Below, piece by piece: positions 12,904 to 18,695 of a stretch of 18,695 bases of DNA. A model generated the notes under the pieces. It had not been told where the DNA came from, made no database searches, and worked only from the letters and a program-made list of their open reading frames with translations. Made by a program: the position numbers and the translations under genes. This DNA comes from DALYDD01 sp046049705 (GTDB lineage: Bacteria; Patescibacteriota; Minisyncoccia; Phycocordibacterales; CAIZLB01), in the NCBI GenBank assembly GCA_046049705.1, contig JBJOQZ010000050.1:1-18695 (forward strand), in the 5' to 3' direction. Each line of letters starts with the position of its first letter. Position 1 is the first letter of the stretch.

Positions 12904-13695
12904 ATGAAAACAAGAATCGTCCGTATCGTACTCGCACTCTTTCTCATCGGCCATGTCTTCGCAGCACAGATCGAAAGTGCTGTGATCCGCAAGATCATCA
13001 ACATGAAATTCAAAGACTTCTTTACCAAAGAAGTTGTCATTGAAATGGTCCGGCGGGCCAATAAGCAGACCAGCGACTATGAGCGCCCTAACTGGAATTA
13101 CAGTTACAGGGTTCTCAGAGAAGTTGCCTTCAAGGAGTCCTTTGGACTCGAAGAAGGTGTAGCAAAGGGCAAGCCAGAGGGGCACCCAGAATGCTATGAA
13201 AACCTCCGCACACTCTTCCTCGCTCGTGCAAAAGAAGAGCTGCATCGAGGTAAAACCAACATACTTGTAACTCTCTATCAGGAACACCATGATACCATCA
13301 TGGCTGCCCTGCGAGAACTGCCAGCGAAGGACTTGCCAAAGGTTGCCCAGATGATTACCTCTGCAAAAGAAGTGTTTACAGCGATGAAAAGGCAGAATCC
13401 GAAAGAACTTCTTCACATTGCTCTGGTGGGTGTCGGTTTCTCCGATTCCACAGACCATCTCTCCAGAAACCTCACTGCTGAGGAGACCTGGAAGGAGATT
13501 CAGAAACTAATGATGAAGGATGCCGAGCCTAAGGATCCTGCACTCGTGAAATTTGCTGAAAAGCGTCATGAAGTTCAATTGGTCCTTTTTGCCTATCGGC
13601 GCCATCTTGAAGGTGGCTCGAAATTGCTCGATAAGTACTTGGCATTTATCGAAGTCATGGAGAAAGACATTGCCAAGCTCTCGGCTGGGAACTGA
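12904..13695 (+). CDS. Secreted or periplasmic helical protein, function unknown
   Basis: A 263-residue protein with a classical signal peptide: MKTRIVRIVLALFLIGHVFA then AQ, with a likely cut after VFA or VFAA. The mature part is charged and helical (RVLREVAFKESFGLEEGVAKG, TLFLARAKEELHRGKT, TAEETWKEIQKLMMKD, KLLDKYLAFIEVMEKD); no catalytic motif or known domain is visible. The frame is open back to 12715, but the promoter at 12802-12831 lies within that extension and the signal peptide begins at 12904. The leader is long, C/A-rich (ends CCAATCCAAAAA) and lacks a Shine-Dalgarno. Codon use favours ATC, CTC and GCC, unlike neighbours, and a GC-rich terminator follows, suggesting separate origin or high expression. 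Confidence 0.7.
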   Translation: MKTRIVRIVLALFLIGHVFAAQIESAVIRKIINMKFKDFFTKEVVIEMVRRANKQTSDYERPNWNYSYRVLREVAFKESFGLEEGVAKGKPEGHPECYENLRTLFLARAKEELHRGKTNILVTLYQEHHDTIMAALRELPAKDLPKVAQMITSAKEVFTAMKRQNPKELLHIALVGVGFSDSTDHLSRNLTAEETWKEIQKLMMKDAEPKDPALVKFAEKRHEVQLVLFAYRRHLEGGSKLLDKYLAFIEVMEKDIAKLSAGN

Positions 13696-13711
13696 AAAGC
13701 CTATTCGAGAA

Positions 13712-13754
13712 CCCGCGCCTAGCCCTTTGGGGCCAGGCGCGGGATTTTTGTTTT
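13712..13754 (+). terminator. Terminator of the secreted protein gene
   Basis: CCCGCGCCTAGCCC (13712-13725) pairs with GGGCCAGGCGCGGG (13730-13743) with one mismatch and a TTTG loop, then ATTTTTGTTTT. Confidence 0.93.
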
Positions 13755-13790
13755 CAGTGTATATTAAATGAAGTAAAGATACGAAGTAGA

Positions 13791-13934
13791 GGAATCGGTC
13801 GCGCATAAAAATTGAGTAGCAATTTTTATGCGCGAAGTTCTCATTGGACACTCGCTGCTACTCGCCCGACTCCTCGCAGTGCTTCGCACGCAGATGCTCG
13901 CTCATTGCAAAACTTCGCTCCGCTTTTCGATTCC
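13791..13934. repeat. Structured non-coding region with a 15-bp hairpin
   Basis: This makes up most of the 306-bp gene-free stretch between the secreted protein and tmRNA genes. A perfect 15-bp stem with a 5-nt loop spans 13800-13834 (CGCGCATAAAAATTG and its complement). Around it, GGAATCG (13791-13797) can pair with CGATTCC (13928-13934), and GCGAAGTT (13832-13839) with AACTTCGC (13911-13918). The part between is rich in repeated CTCGC words. It could be a dispersed intergenic repeat, a small RNA or remnants; no protein-coding frame is convincing. Confidence 0.5.
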
Positions 13935-13948
13935 CGCTATCAATCAGT

Positions 13949-13999
13949 AGACAAAATTAAAAACACCTCGCAATAAGCTCGGTGCTTCTAATTTTATCT
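13949..13999 (-). terminator. Terminator of tmRNA
   Basis: A nearly continuous stem of about 19 bp (AGATAAAATTAGAAGCACC against GGTGTTTTTAATTTTGTCT, with wobble pairs) whose 3' arm is T-rich on the minus strand. It lies 4 nt past the mature tmRNA 3' end. Confidence 0.75.
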
Positions 14000-14002
14000 A
14001 TG

Positions 14003-14391
14003 TGGAGACGGGGGGAATCGAACCCCCGTGCAAATGAGTTTGGCATATGAGTCTACACGGCATAGGCTGTTCATTGTTTTAGAACGTATACCTCAAGAAC
14101 AGACAACACAGTATACGTCGATCTTCTATGGTTTTGGGTCGAGAGCGAAGAGAATCGCGAACCTATTTTCGAAATATAGCACTTGTCCACTGGCTCGAAA
14201 AAGGCCAGTGGCAAATGTCGCTAAGCGAGCACTAGGCTCGAGCTGTTGCGAATGCAAAGTCGCTTACTCCAAAATATGGAGAAACGCTAGCTTGTGCTTT
14301 AGCACGTAAGGTTTCAATAAGTTTAACGAGATTTTTGAATACTCGGCAGTGCACATATGTCAAAGTTCAATTGTCGATGCCTGGCATCCCC
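14003..14391 (-). ncRNA. ssrA: Transfer-messenger RNA (tmRNA)
   Basis: With SmpB, tmRNA frees stalled ribosomes and adds a degradation tag. The mature 5' end GGGGATG (from 14391) pairs with the 3' end CGTCTCC (14010-14004) as a 7-bp acceptor stem with two wobbles; the discriminator is A (14003) and CCA is not encoded. The T-arm is GGGGG-TTCGATT-CCCCC, and a tmRNA-like 5' block reads CAGGCATCGACA. PK1 can be traced: CGAG with CTCG, and TTCAA with TTGAA (ending 14313). Nine bases later GCT (14303-14301) is the likely resume codon. The tag frame is 23 codons ending DFAFATARA, with TAG (14234-14232) in the loop of a GAGC/GCTC helix as expected for H5. A PK2 stem CCACTGGC/GCCAGTGG follows. The Arg-Ala end is unusual. 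Length is 389 nt. Confidence 0.95.
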
Positions 14392-14406
14392 AGATATGTG
14401 CTGTCA

Positions 14407-14412
14407 GTTATA
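14407..14412 (-). promoter_or_regulatory. Candidate -10 box for ssrA
   Basis: TATAAC on the minus strand would start transcription near 14400, leaving about 9 nt to be removed by RNase P at the GGGG 5' end. A weak TATGTT sits 17 nt upstream of it. Confidence 0.4.
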
Positions 14413-14499
14413 TGTTGATTAACTGGCTAAACATATGTCGGCAGTATATCGCAGGAGAGTAAAACTGTAAATTAAAGTGTAAATAAAATATTCACATTG

Positions 14500-14517
14500 T
14501 TTTCATGTGTTCATAGT
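14500..14517 (+). repeat. Left 18-bp inverted repeat, in the promoter of the winged-helix gene
   Basis: TTTTCATGTGTTCATAGT is the exact reverse complement of 14759-14776. It lies directly upstream of a TAGACT -10-like box (14517-14522), where a bound repressor would block polymerase. Confidence 0.75.
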
Positions 14518-14529
14518 AGACTTATATGT

Positions 14530-14790
14530 ATGCCATTTGATCAAGAGATTCTTTTAGAAGATGATGAAGTTAAAAACACAAAAGAAATTATTATTGAGAC
14601 AATATTGTTGTATAAAAAAGTCACACCGCACCAAATCAAACAGAAAGAGGGAATCAGTTTATCTATGATACATAGAGAGCTAAGGTATTTATGTGGTCAG
14701 AAAGTAATAGAGAAAGTCGGAAAGCTTCCACATGTTCACTATGAACTATCTACTGTGAACTATGAACACATGAAAAATGCCAGTGCATAA
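14530..14790 (+). CDS. Small winged-helix DNA-binding protein, probable regulator
   Basis: An 86-residue protein, likely one winged helix-turn-helix domain. Helix 1 is about EIIIETILLYKK, helix 2 TPHQIKQKEG, recognition helix SLSMIHRELRYLCGQ, and the wing VIEKVGKLPHVHYEL; the last resembles the KVGKPP-x-YY pattern of wHTH modules in CPR proteins. An acidic N-terminus precedes it and a short tail follows. The frame opens at 14497, but ATG 14530 is chosen: TAGACT (14517-14522) ends 7 nt before it. A perfect 18-bp inverted repeat brackets the gene, one copy in its promoter and one over its last codons. It lies between ssrA and smpB. DNA target and role are inferred only. Confidence 0.6.
   Translation: MPFDQEILLEDDEVKNTKEIIIETILLYKKVTPHQIKQKEGISLSMIHRELRYLCGQKVIEKVGKLPHVHYELSTVNYEHMKNASA
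14734..14776 (+). repeat. Right inverted repeat and extra CTATGAAC copies in the winged-helix gene
   Basis: The right copy ACTATGAACACATGAAAA (14759-14776) matches 14500-14517 inverted. Just before it, GTTCACTATGAAC (14734-14746) is a palindrome with another CTATGAAC. The 8-mer CTATGAAC thus occurs at 14739-14746, 14760-14767 and, inverted, 14509-14516. Confidence 0.7.
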
Positions 14791-14800
14791 ATCCTCATAT

Positions 14801-15247
14801 TTACCCCTTCATCTCTCTCCGCACCTCTCGCTCGGTCTCACGTTTCTTGATTGTCTCACGCTTATCATGTTTCTTTTTACCACGAGCAATCCCTATTTCA
14901 ATCTTTATCTTTCCAGATTTTCCTTTTGGATATAAAGAAAGGGGGAGAGTGGTGCGTCCGGTCCCGGTGCCAGCTTCGGCAATCCTCAGAATCTCCGCTT
15001 TATGCAATAAAATCCGCCGAGGGCGGCGCTCGTCATAATTGTCAGGAGTATTGGTGACTTGATATGGCGAAATCAAAGCACCGACCAAAAAAGCCTCGCC
15101 GCCTCGCACTATAATATATGAACCTTCGAGGTTACCTTTGCCTGCCTTGATCGATTTGACCTCATGTCCAAAAAGCTCGATCCCAGCTTCAATCCGGTCG
15201 ATTATCTCATAGTTAAATGTCGCTTTTTTATTGGTGATGTATGCCAT
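14801..15247 (-). CDS. smpB: SsrA-binding protein SmpB
   Basis: SmpB carries tmRNA to stalled ribosomes and mimics the missing anticodon arm. The 148-residue product has the usual core: FNYEIIDRIEAGIELFGHEVKSIKAGKGNLEGSYIIV, given in order, then EAFLVGALISPY, and the basic RRILLHKAEILRI and LPLSLYPKGKSGKIKIEIGIARGKKKHDKRE. The C-terminal tail (KRETEREVRREMKG), which enters the mRNA channel, is intact. ATG 15247 is chosen because MAYITNKKA precedes the fold at the normal distance; an in-frame ATG at 15310 would add 21 atypical residues. It sits next to its partner RNA gene, with one small gene between, and is divergent from the DUF805 gene. Confidence 0.97.
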   Translation of the reverse strand: MAYITNKKATFNYEIIDRIEAGIELFGHEVKSIKAGKGNLEGSYIIVRGGEAFLVGALISPYQVTNTPDNYDERRPRRILLHKAEILRIAEAGTGTGRTTLPLSLYPKGKSGKIKIEIGIARGKKKHDKRETIKKRETEREVRREMKG

Positions 15248-15301
15248 GATTGGTCGGTCTTGAATCAAGCTAAAGTACCATAGGTATTTAGATACACTAT
15301 A

Positions 15302-15310
15302 TGCTAACAT
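15302..15310 (+). promoter_or_regulatory. Extended -10 for the DUF805 gene (leaderless)
   Basis: TGCTAACAT ends 6 nt before ATG 15317, the same geometry as the TGCTATACT promoters at 9982 and 10606. Confidence 0.5.
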
Positions 15311-15316
15311 AGTTGC

Positions 15317-15952
15317 ATGAAATCAAAAGGACGATTCAAAGCATTTGTAAAGCAATTATTAGGTCTTTCTTATACTTCTACACAAAAACAGGCGCAGATA
15401 CAATCACAAGAGCACAATCAATCAAAAGCACAAGATGGCCAAGGGGTACGTCTTGCTCGAGTACCATTTTTCGTTTTTCATGTCCTTATCTATGCGCTGA
15501 CATTTTTCTTCTTGCAGATTATTTCTACATTGATCTTCAATGCCACTGGCAAAACATTTACATTGAGCCAATTTAGTTTTGTCCTTCTTATCCTTCTTCT
15601 CAGTATTATTATGTTGCCAGTGCATATCCGTCGTGCACATGATATTGGTTGGTCTATGAAGCATGTGATTGCATGGAGTATTCTGCCTGCTACACTCCGT
15701 CTCGTCTGTCTATTGATTCCACTTATCGTACTTCTCAACCAGACATTGACTGCTCAGTTATTTGGAATTATGCCTTTTGTGGGTATTGTGTATTGGGCGC
15801 TTATGCAAATCCAGCTTGCATTTCTTGTCCTTCTCTTTTTTGCACCAGGTACTGGGCATAATCGATACGGGACATATGTGGCACGTGCATTTACATTGGA
15901 CAACTTATATGGAATCAAAATATGGAAAAGAAATCAGGCAAAAAAAGAATAG
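15317..15952 (+). CDS. DUF805-family membrane protein
   Basis: A 211-residue integral membrane protein. After a hydrophilic, Gln-rich N-terminus of about 45 residues come four hydrophobic segments (about 50-72, 82-100, 117-138 and 147-175). The diagnostic DUF805 elements are HIRRAHDIGWSMKH, the R-x-HDIG-x-S loop, and FAPGTGHNRYGTYV near the end, the PG-x-G-x-N-x-YG motif. Family members such as YhaH lack a firm function. The gene lies 37 bp upstream of ftsH on the same strand, so co-transcription is possible, although ftsH has its own -10-like sequence. Confidence 0.85.
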   Translation: MKSKGRFKAFVKQLLGLSYTSTQKQAQIQSQEHNQSKAQDGQGVRLARVPFFVFHVLIYALTFFFLQIISTLIFNATGKTFTLSQFSFVLLILLLSIIMLPVHIRRAHDIGWSMKHVIAWSILPATLRLVCLLIPLIVLLNQTLTAQLFGIMPFVGIVYWALMQIQLAFLVLLFFAPGTGHNRYGTYVARAFTLDNLYGIKIWKRNQAKKE

Positions 15953-15975
15953 TTGCGAAATATCAGCTTAATCAG

Positions 15976-15981
15976 TATAAA
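15976..15981 (+). promoter_or_regulatory. Candidate -10 box for ftsH (leaderless)
   Basis: TATAAA ends 8 nt before ATG 15990 in a very AT-rich gap. There is no Shine-Dalgarno. Confidence 0.4.
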
Positions 15982-15989
15982 TAATATAT

Positions 15990-17981
15990 ATGTCAAAGAA
16001 ACACGAACAACCAGAATCTGAAGTAAAGACGCAGAAAGTAGATAAAACACAATCGGAGCCAAAGCATCAATCAGGTCCAAGTGGTCCAAAACCAAAAGAT
16101 CCAAAAAAAGAAATGAAATCTCAGGCAAGACAAATCCTCATGAACAATATTGCCGGGATAGTTGTTGTTTTCGCTATTCTTTTTGCGCTGTATGGAGTGC
16201 TTAGCGATGGTGCACAGAAGCCGGAACAGATTTCGGTTTCTCAGCTTGTGACAGATATAAATACTGGTACGGTTAAGTCTGTCGAAGTTAGTGGGGCAGA
16301 TCTTGCAATAGAATACCAAGATGGCACAAAGAAAGAATCGAAAAAAGAACTTGACAGTGCCTTGACAACAACCCTTGACAATCTTGGTGTTGATACAGAA
16401 AAATTGCGTGCAGTATCTATCGCCTCGACTGAAGATAGAGGGTTTGGATTCTGGGCAGCAAATATCTTACCGTTTTTACTCCCAGTCATTATCCTCTTTT
16501 TTATCATTTGGTTTTTGACGCGACAAGCAAAAGGGGCGCAGAGCCAAGCATTTGGTTTTGGACAAACCAGAGCACGTTTGATTACGCCAGATGATAGTAA
16601 AGAGAAAATTACATTTAAAGATGTTGCTGGGGCAAAAGAAGCGAAATCTGAACTTGCAGAAATTGTTGATTTCTTAAAGAATCCTAAAAAGTTTATTGAT
16701 ATTGGTGCAAGAATTCCAAAAGGTATCTTGCTTATGGGTGCACCAGGAACAGGTAAGACTTTACTCGCACGAGCGGTAGCAGGAGAGGCAGGTGTCTCTT
16801 TCTTCTCAGTGTCAGGTGCAGAGTTTGTCGAAATGTTTGTTGGAGTCGGTGCAAGTCGCGTACGAGATTTATTTAAAATGGCTAAAGCAGGAGCACCAGC
16901 GATTATCTTTATCGATGAAATCGATGCTGTGGGGCGAGTCCGAGGTACAGGTATCGGAGGTGGAAACGATGAGCGAGAGCAAACACTTAATCAGATTCTG
17001 GTAGAGATGGATGGGTTTGAACCAAATGAAGCAGTGATTATCATGGCGGCGACAAACCGACCAGATGTACTTGATCCGGCCCTTCTTCGACCAGGACGAT
17101 TTGATCGGCGAGTCACTATAGATTTACCTGATCGAGGAGATCGTCTTGCGATACTTGAAGTGCATTCAAAAAATAAACCACTTGCAGAAGACGTGAATCT
17201 TGAATTGATTGCAGAACGTACTCCTGGATTCTCTGGAGCAGATTTACATTCACTTATGAACGAAGGTGCGATTGTTGCGGCTCGAGAAGAGCGAAAAAAG
17301 CTTGGTCAATTTGATTTGATTCGATCAATTGAAAAAGTCATGCTTGGTCCAGAACGTAAAAGCCATATCCTTTCAAAAAAAGAAAAAGAGCTTACGGCAT
17401 ATCACGAGGCAGGGCATGCACTATTGGCTTCAGTTCTTCCGCATGCGGATCCGGTACATAAGGTGTCGATTATATCTCGTGGTCGGGCAGCAGGCTATAC
17501 TCTCAAATTGCCGCTCGATGAGCGCAAGATGATGTCAAAGAATCAATTTCTCGATGATATCGTCGTATCACTTGGTGGATATGTGGTTGAAAAACATATT
17601 TTCAATGACCTTACGACTGGCTCTTCAAATGATTTACAAGTTTCAACTGCATTGGCACGCGATATGGTGACAAAGTACGGTATGTCAGATGAGATTGGTC
17701 CAATTGCTCTTGAATCATATGCCGGTCGAACTGTGACTGGGCAGGCTATAGAGGATAGGGATTACTCGGAGGTAGTGGGGACAAAGATTGATCAAGAGGT
17801 CTCAAAGATCATGAAAGAGGCATATAAAAAAGCGCTCGATATCATTACGGAGAAACGACCTGTACTTGATGCAATTGCGAAGGCTCTTGTGCAAGCAGAA
17901 AATCTTGAACAAAAAGAGTATGAACAAATTATTGTTGCACATGGGATTGAGCTAAAGAAAAAAGAAGACACTGGTGAGTAA
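15990..17981 (+). CDS. ftsH: ATP-dependent zinc metalloprotease FtsH
   Basis: A membrane-bound AAA+ protease that degrades damaged membrane proteins and short-lived or tagged cytosolic proteins. At 663 residues it is full length. A charged cytoplasmic head (1-50, Lys/Gln/Pro-rich, longer than usual) precedes helix 1 (about 54-71), an extracytoplasmic domain (72-153) and helix 2 (155-176). The AAA module has Walker A GAPGTGKT (250-257), the pore segment MFVGVG (282-287), Walker B IIFIDEIDAVG (305-315) and the SRH with RPDVLDPALLRPGRFDRR. The protease domain has HEAGH (472-476) as zinc site and catalytic Glu, and Asp548 in TTGSSNDLQ as third ligand. It overlaps no gene; a mannosyltransferase gene starts 11 bp after its stop. 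Confidence 0.98.
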   Translation: MSKKHEQPESEVKTQKVDKTQSEPKHQSGPSGPKPKDPKKEMKSQARQILMNNIAGIVVVFAILFALYGVLSDGAQKPEQISVSQLVTDINTGTVKSVEVSGADLAIEYQDGTKKESKKELDSALTTTLDNLGVDTEKLRAVSIASTEDRGFGFWAANILPFLLPVIILFFIIWFLTRQAKGAQSQAFGFGQTRARLITPDDSKEKITFKDVAGAKEAKSELAEIVDFLKNPKKFIDIGARIPKGILLMGAPGTGKTLLARAVAGEAGVSFFSVSGAEFVEMFVGVGASRVRDLFKMAKAGAPAIIFIDEIDAVGRVRGTGIGGGNDEREQTLNQILVEMDGFEPNEAVIIMAATNRPDVLDPALLRPGRFDRRVTIDLPDRGDRLAILEVHSKNKPLAEDVNLELIAERTPGFSGADLHSLMNEGAIVAAREERKKLGQFDLIRSIEKVMLGPERKSHILSKKEKELTAYHEAGHALLASVLPHADPVHKVSIISRGRAAGYTLKLPLDERKMMSKNQFLDDIVVSLGGYVVEKHIFNDLTTGSSNDLQVSTALARDMVTKYGMSDEIGPIALESYAGRTVTGQAIEDRDYSEVVGTKIDQEVSKIMKEAYKKALDIITEKRPVLDAIAKALVQAENLEQKEYEQIIVAHGIELKKKEDTGE

Positions 17982-17991
17982 TATATAGAAA

Positions 17992-18695
17992 ATGTCTTTT
18001 CTTAAACCCATGAGACAAATACTTAAAAATATTTTAACGTTAGAATGGGTTGCTCCTGCTACTATTTTTATTGTGAGTCGCATCTTTGTGTTTTGTATTG
18101 TTTGGATCATAGCAACATATGGATTTGGACAGCATGCAGAGTTTAATCAATGGGATTCAGAGAGCTACGTATCACTTGCAACAAGTGGGTATCAGTTTTT
18201 TGGTGAGTATAAAGGGCAGGGTTCGTATATTGCATTCTACCCATTGTTTCCTATCCTGATGTCAGGGGTGATGTCTGTCCTGAGTATCGATGTGGTTCAG
18301 GCCGGTCTTATTATCTCGTTTGTATTTGGGGCCGGGAGTGCAATATTGTTGTATTATCTGGTATCGAGATGGAGAAATAGAGATGCAGGATTACTTGCGG
18401 TGCTACTTTTCTCTTTTTATCCTCACGGGGTATTTTTGACAGCTCCTTATACAGAAAGCTTGTTCATGTTTTTGGTCCTCTCATTTGTCTTGCTTATTCA
18501 AACTAAAAAAAATGTAGCAGCAGGTGCCATAGTTGCATGCGCTATGGTGACAAAAATGACAGGAGGAGTCCTTGGTCTTGTGTACGTGTATGATATGTAT
18601 CGACAAGGTGTACATAAGGCAAAGATAATCCTATATGGTATGTTGGCGGTATTGCCTTTATTTTTATTTCTTTTATTTCAGAAATTAAAGTTTGG
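17992..18695 (+). CDS. PIG-V-like mannosyltransferase (GT-C fold), truncated by window end
   Basis: The first 234 residues of a multi-spanning membrane glycosyltransferase of the PIG-V (Mannosyl_trans2) type, which uses polyprenyl-phosphate sugars on the outer face of the membrane. Seen in order: a first helix (ATIFIVSRIFVFCIVWIIAT), the loop QWDSESYVSLATSGY with the WD-x-x-x-Y acidic motif typical of GT-C enzymes, AFYPLFPILM, a long helix, SFYPHGVFLTAPYTESLFMF (the family's APYTESLF block), and TKMTGG. It likely needs about 150-200 more residues. It starts 11 bp after ftsH and is probably co-transcribed with it, though TAATAT at 17979-17984 could act as its own -10. Confidence 0.85.
   Translation, partial: MSFLKPMRQILKNILTLEWVAPATIFIVSRIFVFCIVWIIATYGFGQHAEFNQWDSESYVSLATSGYQFFGEYKGQGSYIAFYPLFPILMSGVMSVLSIDVVQAGLIISFVFGAGSAILLYYLVSRWRNRDAGLLAVLLFSFYPHGVFLTAPYTESLFMFLVLSFVLLIQTKKNVAAGAIVACAMVTKMTGGVLGLVYVYDMYRQGVHKAKIILYGMLAVLPLFLFLLFQKLKF

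Noticed and set aside
13507..13851. 114-codon minus-strand frame
   Set aside because: Mostly antisense to the secreted protein gene and runs through its terminator and a hairpin.
14028..14309. Open frame of 93 codons on the plus strand
   Set aside because: It runs antisense through the tmRNA gene; RNA structure explains the sequence.
1..18695. TGA recoding (Gly), as in some CPR lineages
   Set aside because: Several genes end properly at TGA (281, 13695, 10709) and conserved proteins such as FtsH and IF-3 need no recoded codon.
1..18695. CRISPR arrays, insertion sequences, tRNA genes, prophage
   Set aside because: No regularly spaced repeats, transposase frames, cloverleaf tRNAs (other than the tRNA-like part of tmRNA) or phage genes were seen.

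Overview
The window is AT-rich, densely packed bacterial chromosome, most likely from a Candidate Phyla Radiation (Patescibacteria, Parcubacteria-like) organism. This rests on many short, poorly conserved membrane proteins, almost no Shine-Dalgarno sites, a compact infC-rpmI-rplT block, and typical CPR families (Excalibur, DUF805, bacterial PH, PIG-V-like). TGA is a normal stop here (desaturase at 281, secreted protein at 13695), so this is not a TGA-Gly lineage. The taxonomic call is inference.

Layout. 1-3064 (+): C-terminal fragment of an acyl desaturase with a terminator, an O-methyltransferase, a GyaR-like 2-hydroxyacid dehydrogenase and a LOG/TIGR00725-like nucleotide-fold protein, closed by a bidirectional terminator. 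3132-5580 (-): translation block infC-rpmI-rplT and a phospholipase D-like protein. 5639-9041: lipoprotein-like protein (+), histidine phosphatase (-), fatty-acid-hydroxylase family protein (+), VOC-like protein (-), two-helix membrane protein (+). 9110-12070 (-): PH-domain membrane protein, Excalibur protein preceded by an unlisted 28-aa membrane peptide, an orphan protein, and an LDAH-like hydrolase. 12257-13695 (+): two exported or membrane-anchored orphans. 14003-15247: tmRNA (ssrA, -), a small winged-helix protein (+) and smpB (-). 15317-18695 (+): DUF805 protein, ftsH, and a truncated PIG-V-like mannosyltransferase.

Functional themes. The ssrA/smpB pair rescues stalled ribosomes, and FtsH close by can degrade tagged proteins; the tmRNA tag read here ends in Ala-Arg-Ala rather than the usual Leu-Ala-Ala. 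The infC operon supplies IF-3, L35 and L20. Envelope and lipid functions (desaturase, hydroxylase, PLD, PH domain, Excalibur, DUF805, PIG-V) fill much of the rest.

The most striking pattern is the position of promoters. About a dozen genes have a TATACT/TATAAT-type -10 box, often with an upstream TG, ending 5-9 nt before the start codon, so they should give leaderless mRNAs. The pattern corrects several start codons and reveals the 28-aa gene. A second class (the genes at 7349, 8540, 11326 and 12904) has leaders, looks richer in G+C, and each gene carries its own strong GC hairpin terminator. These may be separately acquired single-gene units.
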